A stretch of DNA of 64,000 nucleotides, taken from Paenibacillus faecalis (lineage in GTDB: Bacteria > Bacillota > Bacilli > Paenibacillales > Paenibacillaceae). Shown piece by piece: positions 34,106 to 42,607 of the stretch (position 1 is the stretch's first letter; each line of letters begins with the position of its first letter). The DNA is taken from positions 3,602,121 through 3,666,120 of the forward strand of contig NZ_LT985747.1 of the NCBI RefSeq assembly GCF_900289175.1. Reading direction: 5' to 3'. Below the pieces are notes generated by a model, which did not search any database, was not told the origin of the DNA, and saw only the letters and a program-made list of their open reading frames with translations. The position numbers and the translations under genes are program-made.

Positions 34106-34663
34106 TTAGATTTGTAATCCTATCTCGCATGGCGGTACTATCCAGCTTAAGATTTGAGAAGCGTCTCTCGCCGTTCCAACTAAGCTAATACTGTAAGAGC
34201 CTTTTCCTAAATCTAATGGTACATAATCATCTCCACACGCCCTACCAACTGCACCCACGCAACTTACAGGTATAGATTTTTGTAGTACGGGGATTCTGCC
34301 AACATATTTATGTACCATTATAGAACCTGTGAAAGTGTGTACTGTGGAAAATCGAGGATTAATCTCCCAACTAACTGCACCACCTGGACCAAATTTTTCA
34401 TTTAGACGTGCATACCCTCCACTTCCTGAACAAGTTGAAAGTGGCTCGTACTGACCATCAACCGATTGGACCGTTAAGTTATCATCAGTATCATCCACAC
34501 AAACATATTTACCTTCAACCAAGTTATTATTTTTAAGTGATGCGAAGTCTTTTGAGACTTCCACATTTGGTGTTTTCTCACTACCATTAACTTCAGCAGC
34601 AAAAGCATTGATTGGCATGATTAACAACATAATAAGCAATAACCCAACAATTTTTTTCATCAT
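34106..34663 (-). CDS. Secreted cysteine-containing protein, possible toxin or bacteriocin
   Basis: 185 residues with a strong signal peptide (MMKKIVGLLLIMLLIMPINA, cleaved after AFA). The mature part has five cysteines (YVCVDD, STCSGSGGYARL, SCVGAVGRACGDD, PPCEIG), which could form disulfides outside the cell, and Gly/Ser-rich beta-type sequence. No known family was recognised. GGGAGATAA precedes tandem ATGs. It is followed by a coupled cytosolic gene and a terminator, an isolated two-gene cassette. Confidence 0.55.
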   Translation of the reverse strand: MMKKIVGLLLIMLLIMPINAFAAEVNGSEKTPNVEVSKDFASLKNNNLVEGKYVCVDDTDDNLTVQSVDGQYEPLSTCSGSGGYARLNEKFGPGGAVSWEINPRFSTVHTFTGSIMVHKYVGRIPVLQKSIPVSCVGAVGRACGDDYVPLDLGKGSYSISLVGTARDASQILSWIVPPCEIGLQI

Positions 34664-34924
34664 TTATCTCCCTTTATTTTTGTTATATTCAGATTGCTTG
34701 GAAGTGAAGTCATAGCTTTTGAGGAATCAAGCTCACACCTAACCTCCTATTCCCTAATTTGGTTATATTTATCATAATACATAATGAAAGCGACTACAAT
34801 TATTGAATTTTGATATTTTATATGTTAATTATCATTTTTTTATATTTTTTTTGTAAACAGTTGTATAAACTCTTCTTTATTGTATTCTAGAAGATAAAGA
34901 TAGACTCTACAGGGAGGTATTTTG

Positions 34925-35050
34925 ATGTATGCCTTAGTTATCATCTTAGTTATTATTGGAGTAGCCCCAACTTTCTACAGAATGAACAAACGGATTAATC
35001 TGCTAGAAGAACGTATTAAACATTTAGAAAATAATTCTAATGATTTTTAG
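34925..35050 (+). CDS. 41-residue single-pass membrane protein
   Basis: The ATG at 34925 follows GGGAGGTATTTTG. The peptide MYALVIILVIIGVAPTFYRM is one membrane helix, followed by a charged amphipathic coil RINLLEERIKHLENN. The strong RBS, clean hydrophobic/charged split and isolation between other genes support a real small protein. It resembles the short membrane proteins frequent in Bacilli; function unknown. Confidence 0.6.
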   Translation: MYALVIILVIIGVAPTFYRMNKRINLLEERIKHLENNSNDF

Positions 35051-35106
35051 GTCTAAACAGCCTTTACACGCTCTACATCCTTCTTTAATTCTGCAAAAAA
35101 TGACCT

Positions 35107-35140
35107 AAAGAAAAAACTCTCCTACTGCAATAGAAGAGCC
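35107..35140 (-). terminator. Terminator after the GNAT gene
   Basis: On the minus strand CTCTTCTATTGCAGTAGGAG forms an imperfect stem followed by AGTTTTTTC. It lies just past the acetyltransferase stop codon. Confidence 0.5.
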
Positions 35141-35149
35141 GACTACAAA

Positions 35150-35680
35150 TCAATCTGTTTTTAATTTGGAATACATATTGAAGTCGGTAAACTTTCCGTT
35201 TATTCTTTCATACTGTCTTAGTGTTCCCTCAAAAGTAAAGTTTAACTTTTGTAAAACCTTTATTGAATTTATGTTTTCGGGTTCTACCTTGGCTTCGATT
35301 CGATTCAGGTTTAAAGATGAAAATGCATAATCTAACAAAGAAGAGATCGCTTCTGAAGCATACCCTCTTCCCCAACTTGCTTTAGCAATGTCATACCCGA
35401 TCTCTGCTTTTGCATTTTCAAAATCCAAGGAATTGTAACCACAGGAACCTATGATTTCATTTGATTCAATTTCAATGATAGAAAAACGAATCGCTTTGTT
35501 ATCTTGAGCCAGTCCATCAAGGAGCTGAATCATTTCAATTGCCTGATCTTCATCAGTAAAACATTCCACATCCATAAATCTCGTAACATCTGGATCAGAC
35601 CAAATTTTAAACAAACTAGACGAATCCGATACCTTCATTTTTCTCAAATGTAATCGTTCTGTGTATAACTCTGTCCTCAA
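35150..35680 (-). CDS. GNAT acetyltransferase, RimJ/RimL type
   Basis: Start taken at a TTG (35680), which has GGAGGT at good spacing; the ATG five codons upstream overlaps that site. The 176-residue protein begins LRTELYTERLHLRKMK, the typical RimJ/RimL start, and has the acetyl-CoA loop ASWGRGYASEAISSLLDYAF and the closing ENINSIKVLQKLNFTFEGTL. It would acetylate an alpha-amino group of a protein, or a small amine. Substrate unknown. Confidence 0.85.
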   Translation of the reverse strand: MRTELYTERLHLRKMKVSDSSSLFKIWSDPDVTRFMDVECFTDEDQAIEMIQLLDGLAQDNKAIRFSIIEIESNEIIGSCGYNSLDFENAKAEIGYDIAKASWGRGYASEAISSLLDYAFSSLNLNRIEAKVEPENINSIKVLQKLNFTFEGTLRQYERINGKFTDFNMYSKLKTD

Positions 35681-35800
35681 TATCTTTACCTCCATTTAAT
35701 TTCCATTGATCCAATTGCGGGATACGATCACCGTTTGTTACCCAAACATCTTATTTCCCCGGTAATTATGTTAAAATAAAATGCTGTATAATTACCATTT

Positions 35801-36652
35801 CTATATGTTATTTTTTTCAAACTCCTTTAATTTATAAAAATTTATTTCTTTATGATGTTTTTCATGAAGAAGAATAGTAACTTTTGAAGGCTCTCTAAAC
35901 TTAACCTTACTAATTTTAAAAGTCCAAAGCATTACTTCTAGTAATTGATGAGGAGTTGCATTAAAATCTTTATGTCTTGTTATACCAGAACCTAGCAATG
36001 GAACAACGACTTCTTGTTGAGCATAGAGACCATTTACCTCATTCCAAAAATTTATTAAACAATTTGCATATTCATGTAGCTTTAAATTAGCTTTATTCTC
36101 ATCATCAAATTTCGAAAATGCTACTAGAAAAAAATCCGAATCTTTAAACACAGCTCCTAAACGATAACGAGTTTTTTTTCCACCCAAAGGACGTTTTACG
36201 TTTTTTTCAACAATTCTAAGCTGCAAACGTGAATCTTGAATAATTCTTTTATCTAAATCTGTTGTATCTGAATAAAATTTGTTTAAATACTGTCCGTTTA
36301 AAGACGCCCTAGATATTATTTGATCATCTACTGCCGTATCGAAATATTCATTAAAGGCGATTACTTTATAAACATCACTAGGAAATGTGAAAATATCTCC
36401 CTTTTTTATTTCAATTTCGGAACCATCGATATTTAATATTATGTTCTTTAAACAAAGATTTTTAATTAATTTACACAGAATAAAGATAAAACTTAATACT
36501 ACTAATCCAATTAAAATATTGATTTTATCGAAACTATGATCAAACTCAATAAAAGTAAGTAACGTTGTAGCAATTCCGAATAATGCACCAGGAATAACCC
36601 AAGAACTAATCCAAAAATCTTTATCTTTAATAATTTCCTTTAATTTCCCCAT
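35801..36652 (-). CDS. Membrane-anchored macro-domain protein (ThsA_Macro / DUF6430-like)
   Basis: Start at 36652 (MGKLKEIIKDKDFWISSWVI), where GGAG lies 6 nt upstream; an upstream ATG adds 13 residues. Two transmembrane helices (about 17-40 and 47-70; VIPGALFGIATTLLTFIEFD and ILIGLVVLSFIFILCKLIKN) precede a C-terminal macro-like domain starting at EIEIKKGDIFTFPSDVYKVI and continuing with FNEYFDTAVDDQIISRASLN. This matches the DUF6430/ThsA_Macro family, the TM-macro effector of type II Thoeris defence, which binds a TIR-made ADP-ribose derivative. No TIR (ThsB) gene is found in this window, so it is an orphan or acts with a distant partner. Confidence 0.7.
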   Translation of the reverse strand: MGKLKEIIKDKDFWISSWVIPGALFGIATTLLTFIEFDHSFDKINILIGLVVLSFIFILCKLIKNLCLKNIILNIDGSEIEIKKGDIFTFPSDVYKVIAFNEYFDTAVDDQIISRASLNGQYLNKFYSDTTDLDKRIIQDSRLQLRIVEKNVKRPLGGKKTRYRLGAVFKDSDFFLVAFSKFDDENKANLKLHEYANCLINFWNEVNGLYAQQEVVVPLLGSGITRHKDFNATPHQLLEVMLWTFKISKVKFREPSKVTILLHEKHHKEINFYKLKEFEKNNI

Positions 36653-36931
36653 GGCATTCTCCAATATTAGTTTATATTTCATTTTTTTCATTTAGAAAAA
36701 AATACCTGGAAATTCTAAGCGCCTCTTTCATATTTTAAAGCATAGATTATCTAATTCAAGCCGTGACTCGATATAATTCTCGGGTAGAATCTAATTCTTT
36801 AGCAAACAATGGTACACTTTCTAGATTTTAATATAGTAGAATTGAGGGGGATCGTCCTCTACTACGATAATGATTAATTCCACAAAGATCATCAATTCCA
36901 TATCATATTAAATAAAAAGGAGGTTTTAAAC

Positions 36932-38023
36932 ATGTTTGAATCTGAATTAACACGTGTTCTCAACATCCGATACCCGATATTTCAAGCTCCGATGGCAGGT
37001 GGGCCTACCACTCCCGACTTAATTGCAGCTGTCTCAAACGCCGGAGGCCTGGGCAATCTCGGGGCCGGATACTTGACGGCACAACAAATCCGTACAGCAA
37101 TCCAGGAAATCAGACAACAAACGGACCAGCCTTACGGAGTCAATTTATTTGTACCTGAGCAGCCAACAGAGTCGGACGAAACGATCGCCCAAATGACAAA
37201 TCACCTCAATTTTTATCGTCAAAAGCTTGGTATTCCACAAAGCCCAATGATTCAAAAGTCTTCAGAGTCATTTGAGGAGCAGGTGCAAGTACTGCTGGAA
37301 GAACGTGTGCCTGTGTTTAGTTTCACTATGGGCATACCTTCGCAAGACGTGATCCAAGCCATGAAGAAACGGGGAACATTCGTCATCGGGACTGCAACAA
37401 CGGTTGATGAAGCCATACGATTGGAAGCTGCTGGCGTAGAAGCTATTGTCGCTCAGGGAAGTGAAGCAGGAGGACATAGAGGAACATTCTTAAAGGACAT
37501 TCCCCAATCCTTGGTAGGCACGATGGCTCTTGTTCCGCAAATTGTTGATCATGTGTCGATTCCGGTCATCGCAGCGGGGGGGATCATGGATGGACGGGGT
37601 CTTATAGCAAGTGTCGCATTAGGAGCCTCTGCCGTACAGATGGGAACTGCGTTTCTGGCAAGTCCTGAAAGCGGCGCCCATGAGGCATATAAGCAAAAGC
37701 TCCTTACAGCCCATGAGGATTCCACCGACATTACACAAGCATATTCGGGCAAAGCGGCCCGCGGGGTTCTAACCACATTTATGACAGACATGCAATGTTA
37801 TACCGGAAAAATTCCTGCCTACCCCATTCAAAACGCAATGACGCGAGACATTCGCCAGGCAGCTGCTAAAGCAAATAATCCTGAATATATGTCACTCTGG
37901 GCGGGTCAGGGTCTTCGATTAGTCAACGACCACTCTGCTGCTGCAATCGTACAAGAAACGATCGCTCATGCGAACGATCTAATCCAAAGGCTTGCTATTG
38001 CTGGAATAGTGGATGACGAATAA
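36932..38023 (+). CDS. Nitronate monooxygenase (2-nitropropane dioxygenase family)
   Basis: 363 residues, TIM-barrel FMN enzyme. N-terminal YPIFQAPMAGGPTTPDLIAA, the phosphate-binding IVAQGSEAGGHRGTF with the conserved catalytic-site His, and VIAAGGIMDGRGLIASVALG with QMGTAFLA are all present. It oxidises alkyl nitronates such as propionate-3-nitronate to malonic semialdehyde and nitrite, using O2 and FMN. AAGGAGG precedes the ATG. Not clearly in an operon with neighbours, although the M50-like gene follows at 62 nt. Confidence 0.9.
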   Translation: MFESELTRVLNIRYPIFQAPMAGGPTTPDLIAAVSNAGGLGNLGAGYLTAQQIRTAIQEIRQQTDQPYGVNLFVPEQPTESDETIAQMTNHLNFYRQKLGIPQSPMIQKSSESFEEQVQVLLEERVPVFSFTMGIPSQDVIQAMKKRGTFVIGTATTVDEAIRLEAAGVEAIVAQGSEAGGHRGTFLKDIPQSLVGTMALVPQIVDHVSIPVIAAGGIMDGRGLIASVALGASAVQMGTAFLASPESGAHEAYKQKLLTAHEDSTDITQAYSGKAARGVLTTFMTDMQCYTGKIPAYPIQNAMTRDIRQAAAKANNPEYMSLWAGQGLRLVNDHSAAAIVQETIAHANDLIQRLAIAGIVDDE

Positions 38024-38085
38024 GTTGAAATTATGGACAGAGCGGCAAGCCACTCCATTCATAAAGTAAAGGAAGTGAGTGCCGA

Positions 38086-39135
38086 TTGATAAGCAAAGTG
38101 CTCTATCCCGTCTTTCATCTATTTTGTATGGTAAGTATAGGAGCTATTGTCGTTCAACATACCAATGATTTATTCTTACATATTGTTTTCTTCCCGCTCA
38201 GTTATTATTTAGCTATGATTATACATGAACTTGGCCATATCATTGTCGCAAAAATCGATGGTTGGACGTTGAATAAGGTATCTTTCGGATTTTTTCAGTA
38301 TGACTTTATACAAAAATCCTTTTCCTTCCCTAAAACGGTGGAAGAGCTCCTTGGAAAATCAGACATCTCCATGAGTCGGCAGATCATCAGCGATCTGGAT
38401 AAAAAATTTATACGTCTTTCATTAGGCGGACCGTTAGCAAATCTGTTTTTTTCGATTATAGTGATTGCACTGATTCAGGTTACTCCACAAGAAAACATAC
38501 AGACGATATTTGCTAATATGGTTCTGGCGTCTCTTATGTTATATGTATTTTCGATAATACCAATCAACTTTCTGAGAAGTGAAAGTGATGGATATATTAT
38601 TTACTTGCGTATCTATCACCAATCATTATTTCAAAAGTATATACTTACAAAAAAACTGGATTATGTTATGCTGGCAGACGCAATAAACTCTGCGAAAGCA
38701 ACGTTTCAAACTTCTTTTCTACCTGTAGCTCTTAAACACTTGCACCAAGATCTCCAAATGTTAAAAGGAACCGCACTGCATTTGGAAATAAAGATCCGAA
38801 GATATATCGCTTACTACTATATCGATACCAAACAGTATCAAAAGACATCACAATTATTAACGCAGGCTGCACTTCTTCCAAGCCATTTTCCACTTAAGCC
38901 AGATTTGATACAGCTATATGTAACCGCCGAGCTTTTACAGGGGAAAGAACCCCCTGTCATCCAATCTTATGACGATTCTACAGATATCATTGGACAGAAG
39001 CGAAACGACATTATCACAATGAGCAGAAAGAGGGATTCGAACCTTGAGCAAAAAGGAAAAGAGTTTCTGGAAAATGTCGTATGGGATAATTATGTTTCCA
39101 GCATCGAGAGAAACATTGTGAAAAATTGTTTGTAA
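38086..39135 (+). CDS. M50-type membrane metalloprotease-like protein
   Basis: Starts at TTG 38086 with GGAAGTGAG 8 nt upstream. 349 residues; HELGH (47-51, within AMIIHELGHIIVAKIDGWTL) is the zinc HExxH motif at a membrane helix, and PINFLRSESDGYIIYLRIYH provides the likely third ligand Asp as in site-2 proteases. A transmembrane segment near 118-150 follows. The C-terminal half is soluble and helical (TPR-like tendency). It may process a membrane-bound or secreted peptide substrate; no partner is visible. An atypical M50 relative. Confidence 0.7.
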   Translation: MISKVLYPVFHLFCMVSIGAIVVQHTNDLFLHIVFFPLSYYLAMIIHELGHIIVAKIDGWTLNKVSFGFFQYDFIQKSFSFPKTVEELLGKSDISMSRQIISDLDKKFIRLSLGGPLANLFFSIIVIALIQVTPQENIQTIFANMVLASLMLYVFSIIPINFLRSESDGYIIYLRIYHQSLFQKYILTKKLDYVMLADAINSAKATFQTSFLPVALKHLHQDLQMLKGTALHLEIKIRRYIAYYYIDTKQYQKTSQLLTQAALLPSHFPLKPDLIQLYVTAELLQGKEPPVIQSYDDSTDIIGQKRNDIITMSRKRDSNLEQKGKEFLENVVWDNYVSSIERNIVKNCL

Positions 39136-39154
39136 CAGCAAGACTGATAAGAAA

Positions 39155-39184
39155 ACAAGCCCCGTGATTCATCACAGGGCTTAT
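39155..39184 (+). terminator. Bidirectional terminator between convergent units
   Basis: AAGCCC-CGTGA and TCACA-GGGCTT pair around TTCA, followed by ATTA; A-rich on the other side. Between the M50-like gene and the sugar ABC operon. Confidence 0.7.
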
Positions 39185-39216
39185 TACATGTTATAAAACC
39201 AGTTATCCTAATTGAA

Positions 39217-40053
39217 TCACCCCTTAATTCCACTGAAGGTAATCCCCTGAATAAATGTTTTTTGCAGGAAGAAGAACAAGACGATAATGGGTGCGGTCAT
39301 CATAGTCGATACCGCCATCATCAGACCCCACTGAGTTCCTTTCTGGCTTTGGAACTGCTGAAGTCCAAGAGATAGCGTATAGGAGTCAGGATTCGTTAAA
39401 TACAACAACGGACCCATGAAATCCGTCCAGCTGGCCATGAACTGGAACAGGCCTACGGCAAGGACTGCTGATTTAGCTAGTGGAAGCATGATCTGCCAAT
39501 ACGTTCTGAACTCGCTTGCCCCATCAATTCTTGCAGCATCCTTCAATTCGTTAGGTAGGCCCATGAAAAACTGGCGAAGCAAGAATATATAAAATGGTAT
39601 TCCGAAAAACGCAGGTATAATAAGCGGAAGCGGAGTACCGATCCAATTCAATTTGTTAAAAAGCAGAAACAGAGGAATCATCGTAACTTGCCCTGGAATC
39701 ATCATGACAGAAATCGTGATGAAAAATAAAGTGTTTCTTCCTTTCCATCTCAGCTTGGCGAAGCTGTAAGCAACGATCGGACAGGTGATTACGACACCTA
39801 ATGTGCTTACACCCGTAATGATTGCAGTATTTTTCAGATAAGTAAAAAATGGGATGTAGTTCATCGCGTCAATATAGTTTTTCCAAACGAACGGACGTGG
39901 AATCCATTCAGGTGGAAATGTGAAAATTTGTGTGAGAGGCTTTAGCGACGTGGAAACCATCCATATAAAGGGTGCTAAAAAGAAAACGGAAGCGATGATT
40001 AAACAAATGTGCGCAATCACTTTTTTTAATGTTTTCGTGCTCTTCGCAGTCAT
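39217..40053 (-). CDS. Sugar ABC transporter permease, MalG/AraQ type
   Basis: 278 residues, six transmembrane segments, and the EAA loop ELKDAARIDGASEFRTYWQI MLP found in carbohydrate permeases of the CUT1 family. It is the last gene of a three-gene operon (binding protein, two permeases). GAGGAGGGC precedes the ATG. The ATPase is not encoded here; in Bacilli a shared ATPase (MsmX-like) usually serves such systems. Confidence 0.92.
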   Translation of the reverse strand: MTAKSTKTLKKVIAHICLIIASVFFLAPFIWMVSTSLKPLTQIFTFPPEWIPRPFVWKNYIDAMNYIPFFTYLKNTAIITGVSTLGVVITCPIVAYSFAKLRWKGRNTLFFITISVMMIPGQVTMIPLFLLFNKLNWIGTPLPLIIPAFFGIPFYIFLLRQFFMGLPNELKDAARIDGASEFRTYWQIMLPLAKSAVLAVGLFQFMASWTDFMGPLLYLTNPDSYTLSLGLQQFQSQKGTQWGLMMAVSTMMTAPIIVLFFFLQKTFIQGITFSGIKG

Positions 40054-40065
40054 AGTTGCCCTCCT

Positions 40066-40980
40066 CTACTCCCCCTGATAATGAACCCATTTTTTCGACG
40101 TTATAAAGATAACTGCTGTCAAGCATATGACGATAATAAACAAGATCCAGGCCATAGCGGAACCGTAACCCATCTTAAAAAACTTGAAACCGTTATCATA
40201 TAAATACATGACATAGAATTTCATTGAATCGGCAGGGGTTCCTTTTCCTGCAGTCAATGTATACGGGAGGGTGAACTGCTGAAATGCTCCGATTATGCCC
40301 ATAACTAAATTATAGAAAATAACGGGAGTAAGTAGCGGAAGCGTAACGCTTCGTGCCTTCTGGAACCAGTTTGCGCCGTCAATATCCGCAGCTTCATAAT
40401 AATCAACAGATATATCATTAAGTCCAGCTAAATAAATGATTACGGCTTGACCAATCCCCCATAAGGACATAAGAATTAATGACGGCTTCGACCATGTTTC
40501 GCTACCCAACCAAGCAGGTCCTGTGATACCGAAATAGCCAAGAATACCATTGACTAACCCGAAGCCTGGATTAAGCAGCCACATCCACAAAACAGCTAAA
40601 GCAACGCTTGGAACTAAAGTTGGCAAAAAGAAGATGGTCCGATACACGGACATTCCTTTTACTCTTATATTCAACAACATAGCAAGGGCTACACCTAAAA
40701 TAATGCTTAAAGGTACAAAAAATACGACAAAGTAAACCGTATTATAAATAGATTTCCAGAAGACAGGATCTACAAATAAATCTTTATAATTTTGCAAACC
40801 GATAAATTCTCCTGGCTGGAGAATGCTATAGGTCGTTAAACTGTAATAGAACGAAGACAACAGCGGGAACATAAAAAATGTTAACAATCCGATGATCCAA
40901 GGCGACGCAAACAGCCAACCGTATAAGCCTTCATTTCCGATCTTACTTCTTTTTGATGTCTTTACCTTAGCACGCGGCAT
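40066..40980 (-). CDS. Sugar ABC transporter permease, MalF/UgpA type
   Basis: 304 residues with six transmembrane helices. The cytoplasmic EAA motif EAADIDGANWFQKARSVTLP marks a CUT1 permease. Separated by 13 nt from the second permease gene. GGAGGAGG precedes the ATG. It forms the heterodimeric channel with the 39217-40053 product. Confidence 0.92.
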   Translation of the reverse strand: MPRAKVKTSKRSKIGNEGLYGWLFASPWIIGLLTFFMFPLLSSFYYSLTTYSILQPGEFIGLQNYKDLFVDPVFWKSIYNTVYFVVFFVPLSIILGVALAMLLNIRVKGMSVYRTIFFLPTLVPSVALAVLWMWLLNPGFGLVNGILGYFGITGPAWLGSETWSKPSLILMSLWGIGQAVIIYLAGLNDISVDYYEAADIDGANWFQKARSVTLPLLTPVIFYNLVMGIIGAFQQFTLPYTLTAGKGTPADSMKFYVMYLYDNGFKFFKMGYGSAMAWILFIIVICLTAVIFITSKKWVHYQGE

Positions 40981-41057
40981 GGATTAAACCTCCTCCTAAT
41001 CAAGAGAACAAGAAAGGGAAGGGACGAGTATCCCCTCCCTCGTCACATCATGTACGA

Positions 41058-42368
41058 TTATTTATTTTTTAATGCATCGGAAACTTTTTTCGTTACGTTA
41101 TCCAGCAGCTCTTGTGGCGTCGATTTGCCCCGGGTTGCCATGTCAACAGCGGTAGCTAGCTCGTTCCAATATAGAGATCCTTGAGTCATAACCGGACGTT
41201 CATGCGAAACTGGTAATAAATTTATGAATTCTTTAAAAATGGGATCATCTTTATAACCTAACTGCTCGTTTACTTTATCGTTAATGGAGAAGTCACCGGA
41301 AATTTTACTGAAGATCTCTTGACCTTCCTCACCTGAGAAGAATTTCATGAACTCCCAAGCAGCTTCCTGGTTTTTAGCACCTTTCGGCATAACAGTTGCC
41401 CAACCGCCAGACCAAGTTGTATGGTTCTGTCCATCCGGGGTTGGCATTGGGAATACCCCATAATTTAAATCCGGATTAAACTTATTAATTTGTGCGGCTT
41501 TAAATGGTCCGGAAACGATCATACTCAATTGGCCGGATATGAACGGGTCCATTGTAGTTGAGCCTTGAGAGTCAGTGAATGAGGCAATGTCTTCAATATT
41601 GTACTTCTGCGCAAAATCTGCAAGCCATGTTAAAGCTTCCACGTTCTTCGGATGGTTCGCAGTGACGTTGCCGTCTGCATCTGTGAATTCTCCACCAAAA
41701 GACCAGCCCCATCCGTAAAACCAGCCCTGATCGTACCAAGGAATAAATCCGATGCGTTCAAAACGCTTTCCATTTTTCTTGGTAAGCTTTGCAGCTGCAT
41801 CTTCCAGTTCCTGAATTGTTTTCGGTGGGTTTTCCGTATCTAGACCTACTTCAGTAAAATGATCTTTGTTGAAGAAAACCAGTCTAGCGTCCGTAGTGGT
41901 AGGCATCGCATATAACTTGCCTTCGTAATTCGCTTCGTTCCAAGCAAAAGGATAAAAACCGTCGGAAGTAACGTTATCCTTGTTAGCAAATTCCGTTAAA
42001 TCGGTCAGAGAACCTTGTGCTGCCCAAGAAGCAACCTCGAAACGATCAAAATAGGCTACATCCGGTGCGTTGTTGCCTGCAATTGCAGCGAGCAGTTTCT
42101 CATTCTTGCCCTCTCCTTGCTGAGCGATAAAGATAGAATCGATTTTGATATCTGGGTTTTTCTCTTCGAATGCTTTGATTACTGCATCAACTGCTTCTCC
42201 TGTCAGGTCTGTCATTGGATGCCAGAAAGTTACAGTTGTTTTTCCGTCTATCGAACCATTTCCGTCTTTACCAGTCGCCTCGTCATTAGAGCTGCAACCT
42301 GATAGAACTGTTGAAATCACAAGCGTTAGAATAGCTACAAACAATGCCCCTTTTTTTAATTTTTTCAT
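41058..42368 (-). CDS. Sugar-binding lipoprotein of an ABC importer
   Basis: Start chosen at ATG 42368 (GGAGTGAG 7 nt upstream); the ORF can start nine bases earlier at a GTG. The lipobox VISTVLSGCSS places the mature N-terminal Cys near residue 24. The mature protein has family-1 solute-binding features: TVTFWHPMTD, AYFDRFEVASWAAQGSLTDL, and PWGGWA-type hinge TTWSGGWATVMPKGAKNQEA. A membrane-tethered receptor for an oligosaccharide or sugar; the ligand is not evident. First gene of the ABC operon. Confidence 0.92.
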   Translation of the reverse strand: MKKLKKGALFVAILTLVISTVLSGCSSNDEATGKDGNGSIDGKTTVTFWHPMTDLTGEAVDAVIKAFEEKNPDIKIDSIFIAQQGEGKNEKLLAAIAGNNAPDVAYFDRFEVASWAAQGSLTDLTEFANKDNVTSDGFYPFAWNEANYEGKLYAMPTTTDARLVFFNKDHFTEVGLDTENPPKTIQELEDAAAKLTKKNGKRFERIGFIPWYDQGWFYGWGWSFGGEFTDADGNVTANHPKNVEALTWLADFAQKYNIEDIASFTDSQGSTTMDPFISGQLSMIVSGPFKAAQINKFNPDLNYGVFPMPTPDGQNHTTWSGGWATVMPKGAKNQEAAWEFMKFFSGEEGQEIFSKISGDFSINDKVNEQLGYKDDPIFKEFINLLPVSHERPVMTQGSLYWNELATAVDMATRGKSTPQELLDNVTKKVSDALKNK

Positions 42369-42428
42369 TGTTCTCACTCCGCTTTCTTCAAATAATGGTT
42401 ATAGATGAGCTGCCTTGACGTTATGTAA

Positions 42429-42443
42429 TGGAAAGCGCTTTCA
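42429..42443 (-). promoter_or_regulatory. Catabolite-responsive element (cre)
   Basis: TGGAAAGCGCTTTCA is a near-perfect palindrome and matches the CcpA cre consensus (TGWAARCGYTWNCW). It lies about 70 nt downstream of the predicted start of the ABC operon transcript, a place where CcpA-HPr(Ser-P) can block elongation. It indicates glucose repression of the importer. Confidence 0.85.
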
Positions 42444-42514
42444 GATTTATTATAAAAATAACCGCCTTCTTGATATAACATTTACATCAATACGGCATAT
42501 CATCTATGGTTGTT

Positions 42515-42543
42515 ATGTTATCAACAAACATATGTCATGTCAA
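42515..42543 (-). promoter_or_regulatory. Promoter of the sugar ABC operon
   Basis: On the minus strand TTGACA (42543-42538), a 17-bp spacer and TAACAT (42520-42515) form a good SigA promoter. The -35 overlaps a dyad ACATAT-N9-ATATGT, a plausible operator for the GntR/LacI-type regulator encoded next door. The leader is about 140 nt and contains the cre. Confidence 0.65.
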
Positions 42544-42562
42544 TATGTTTAGAAAGAAAAAC

Positions 42563-42588
42563 AAAAAAGCTCCGTTGGGAGCTTTTCG
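42563..42588 (-). terminator. Terminator of the GntR-type regulator gene
   Basis: AAAAGCTCC and GGGAGCTTTT form a short hairpin around GTT; on the minus strand the T-run TTTTTTGTTTTT follows. It separates the regulator from the ABC operon promoter. Confidence 0.8.
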
Positions 42589-42607
42589 GAATTGATCTAT
42601 CATCAAG

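Noticed and set aside
35801..36652. Complete Thoeris system
   Set aside because: No TIR-domain gene was found on either side, so only an orphan effector is claimed.
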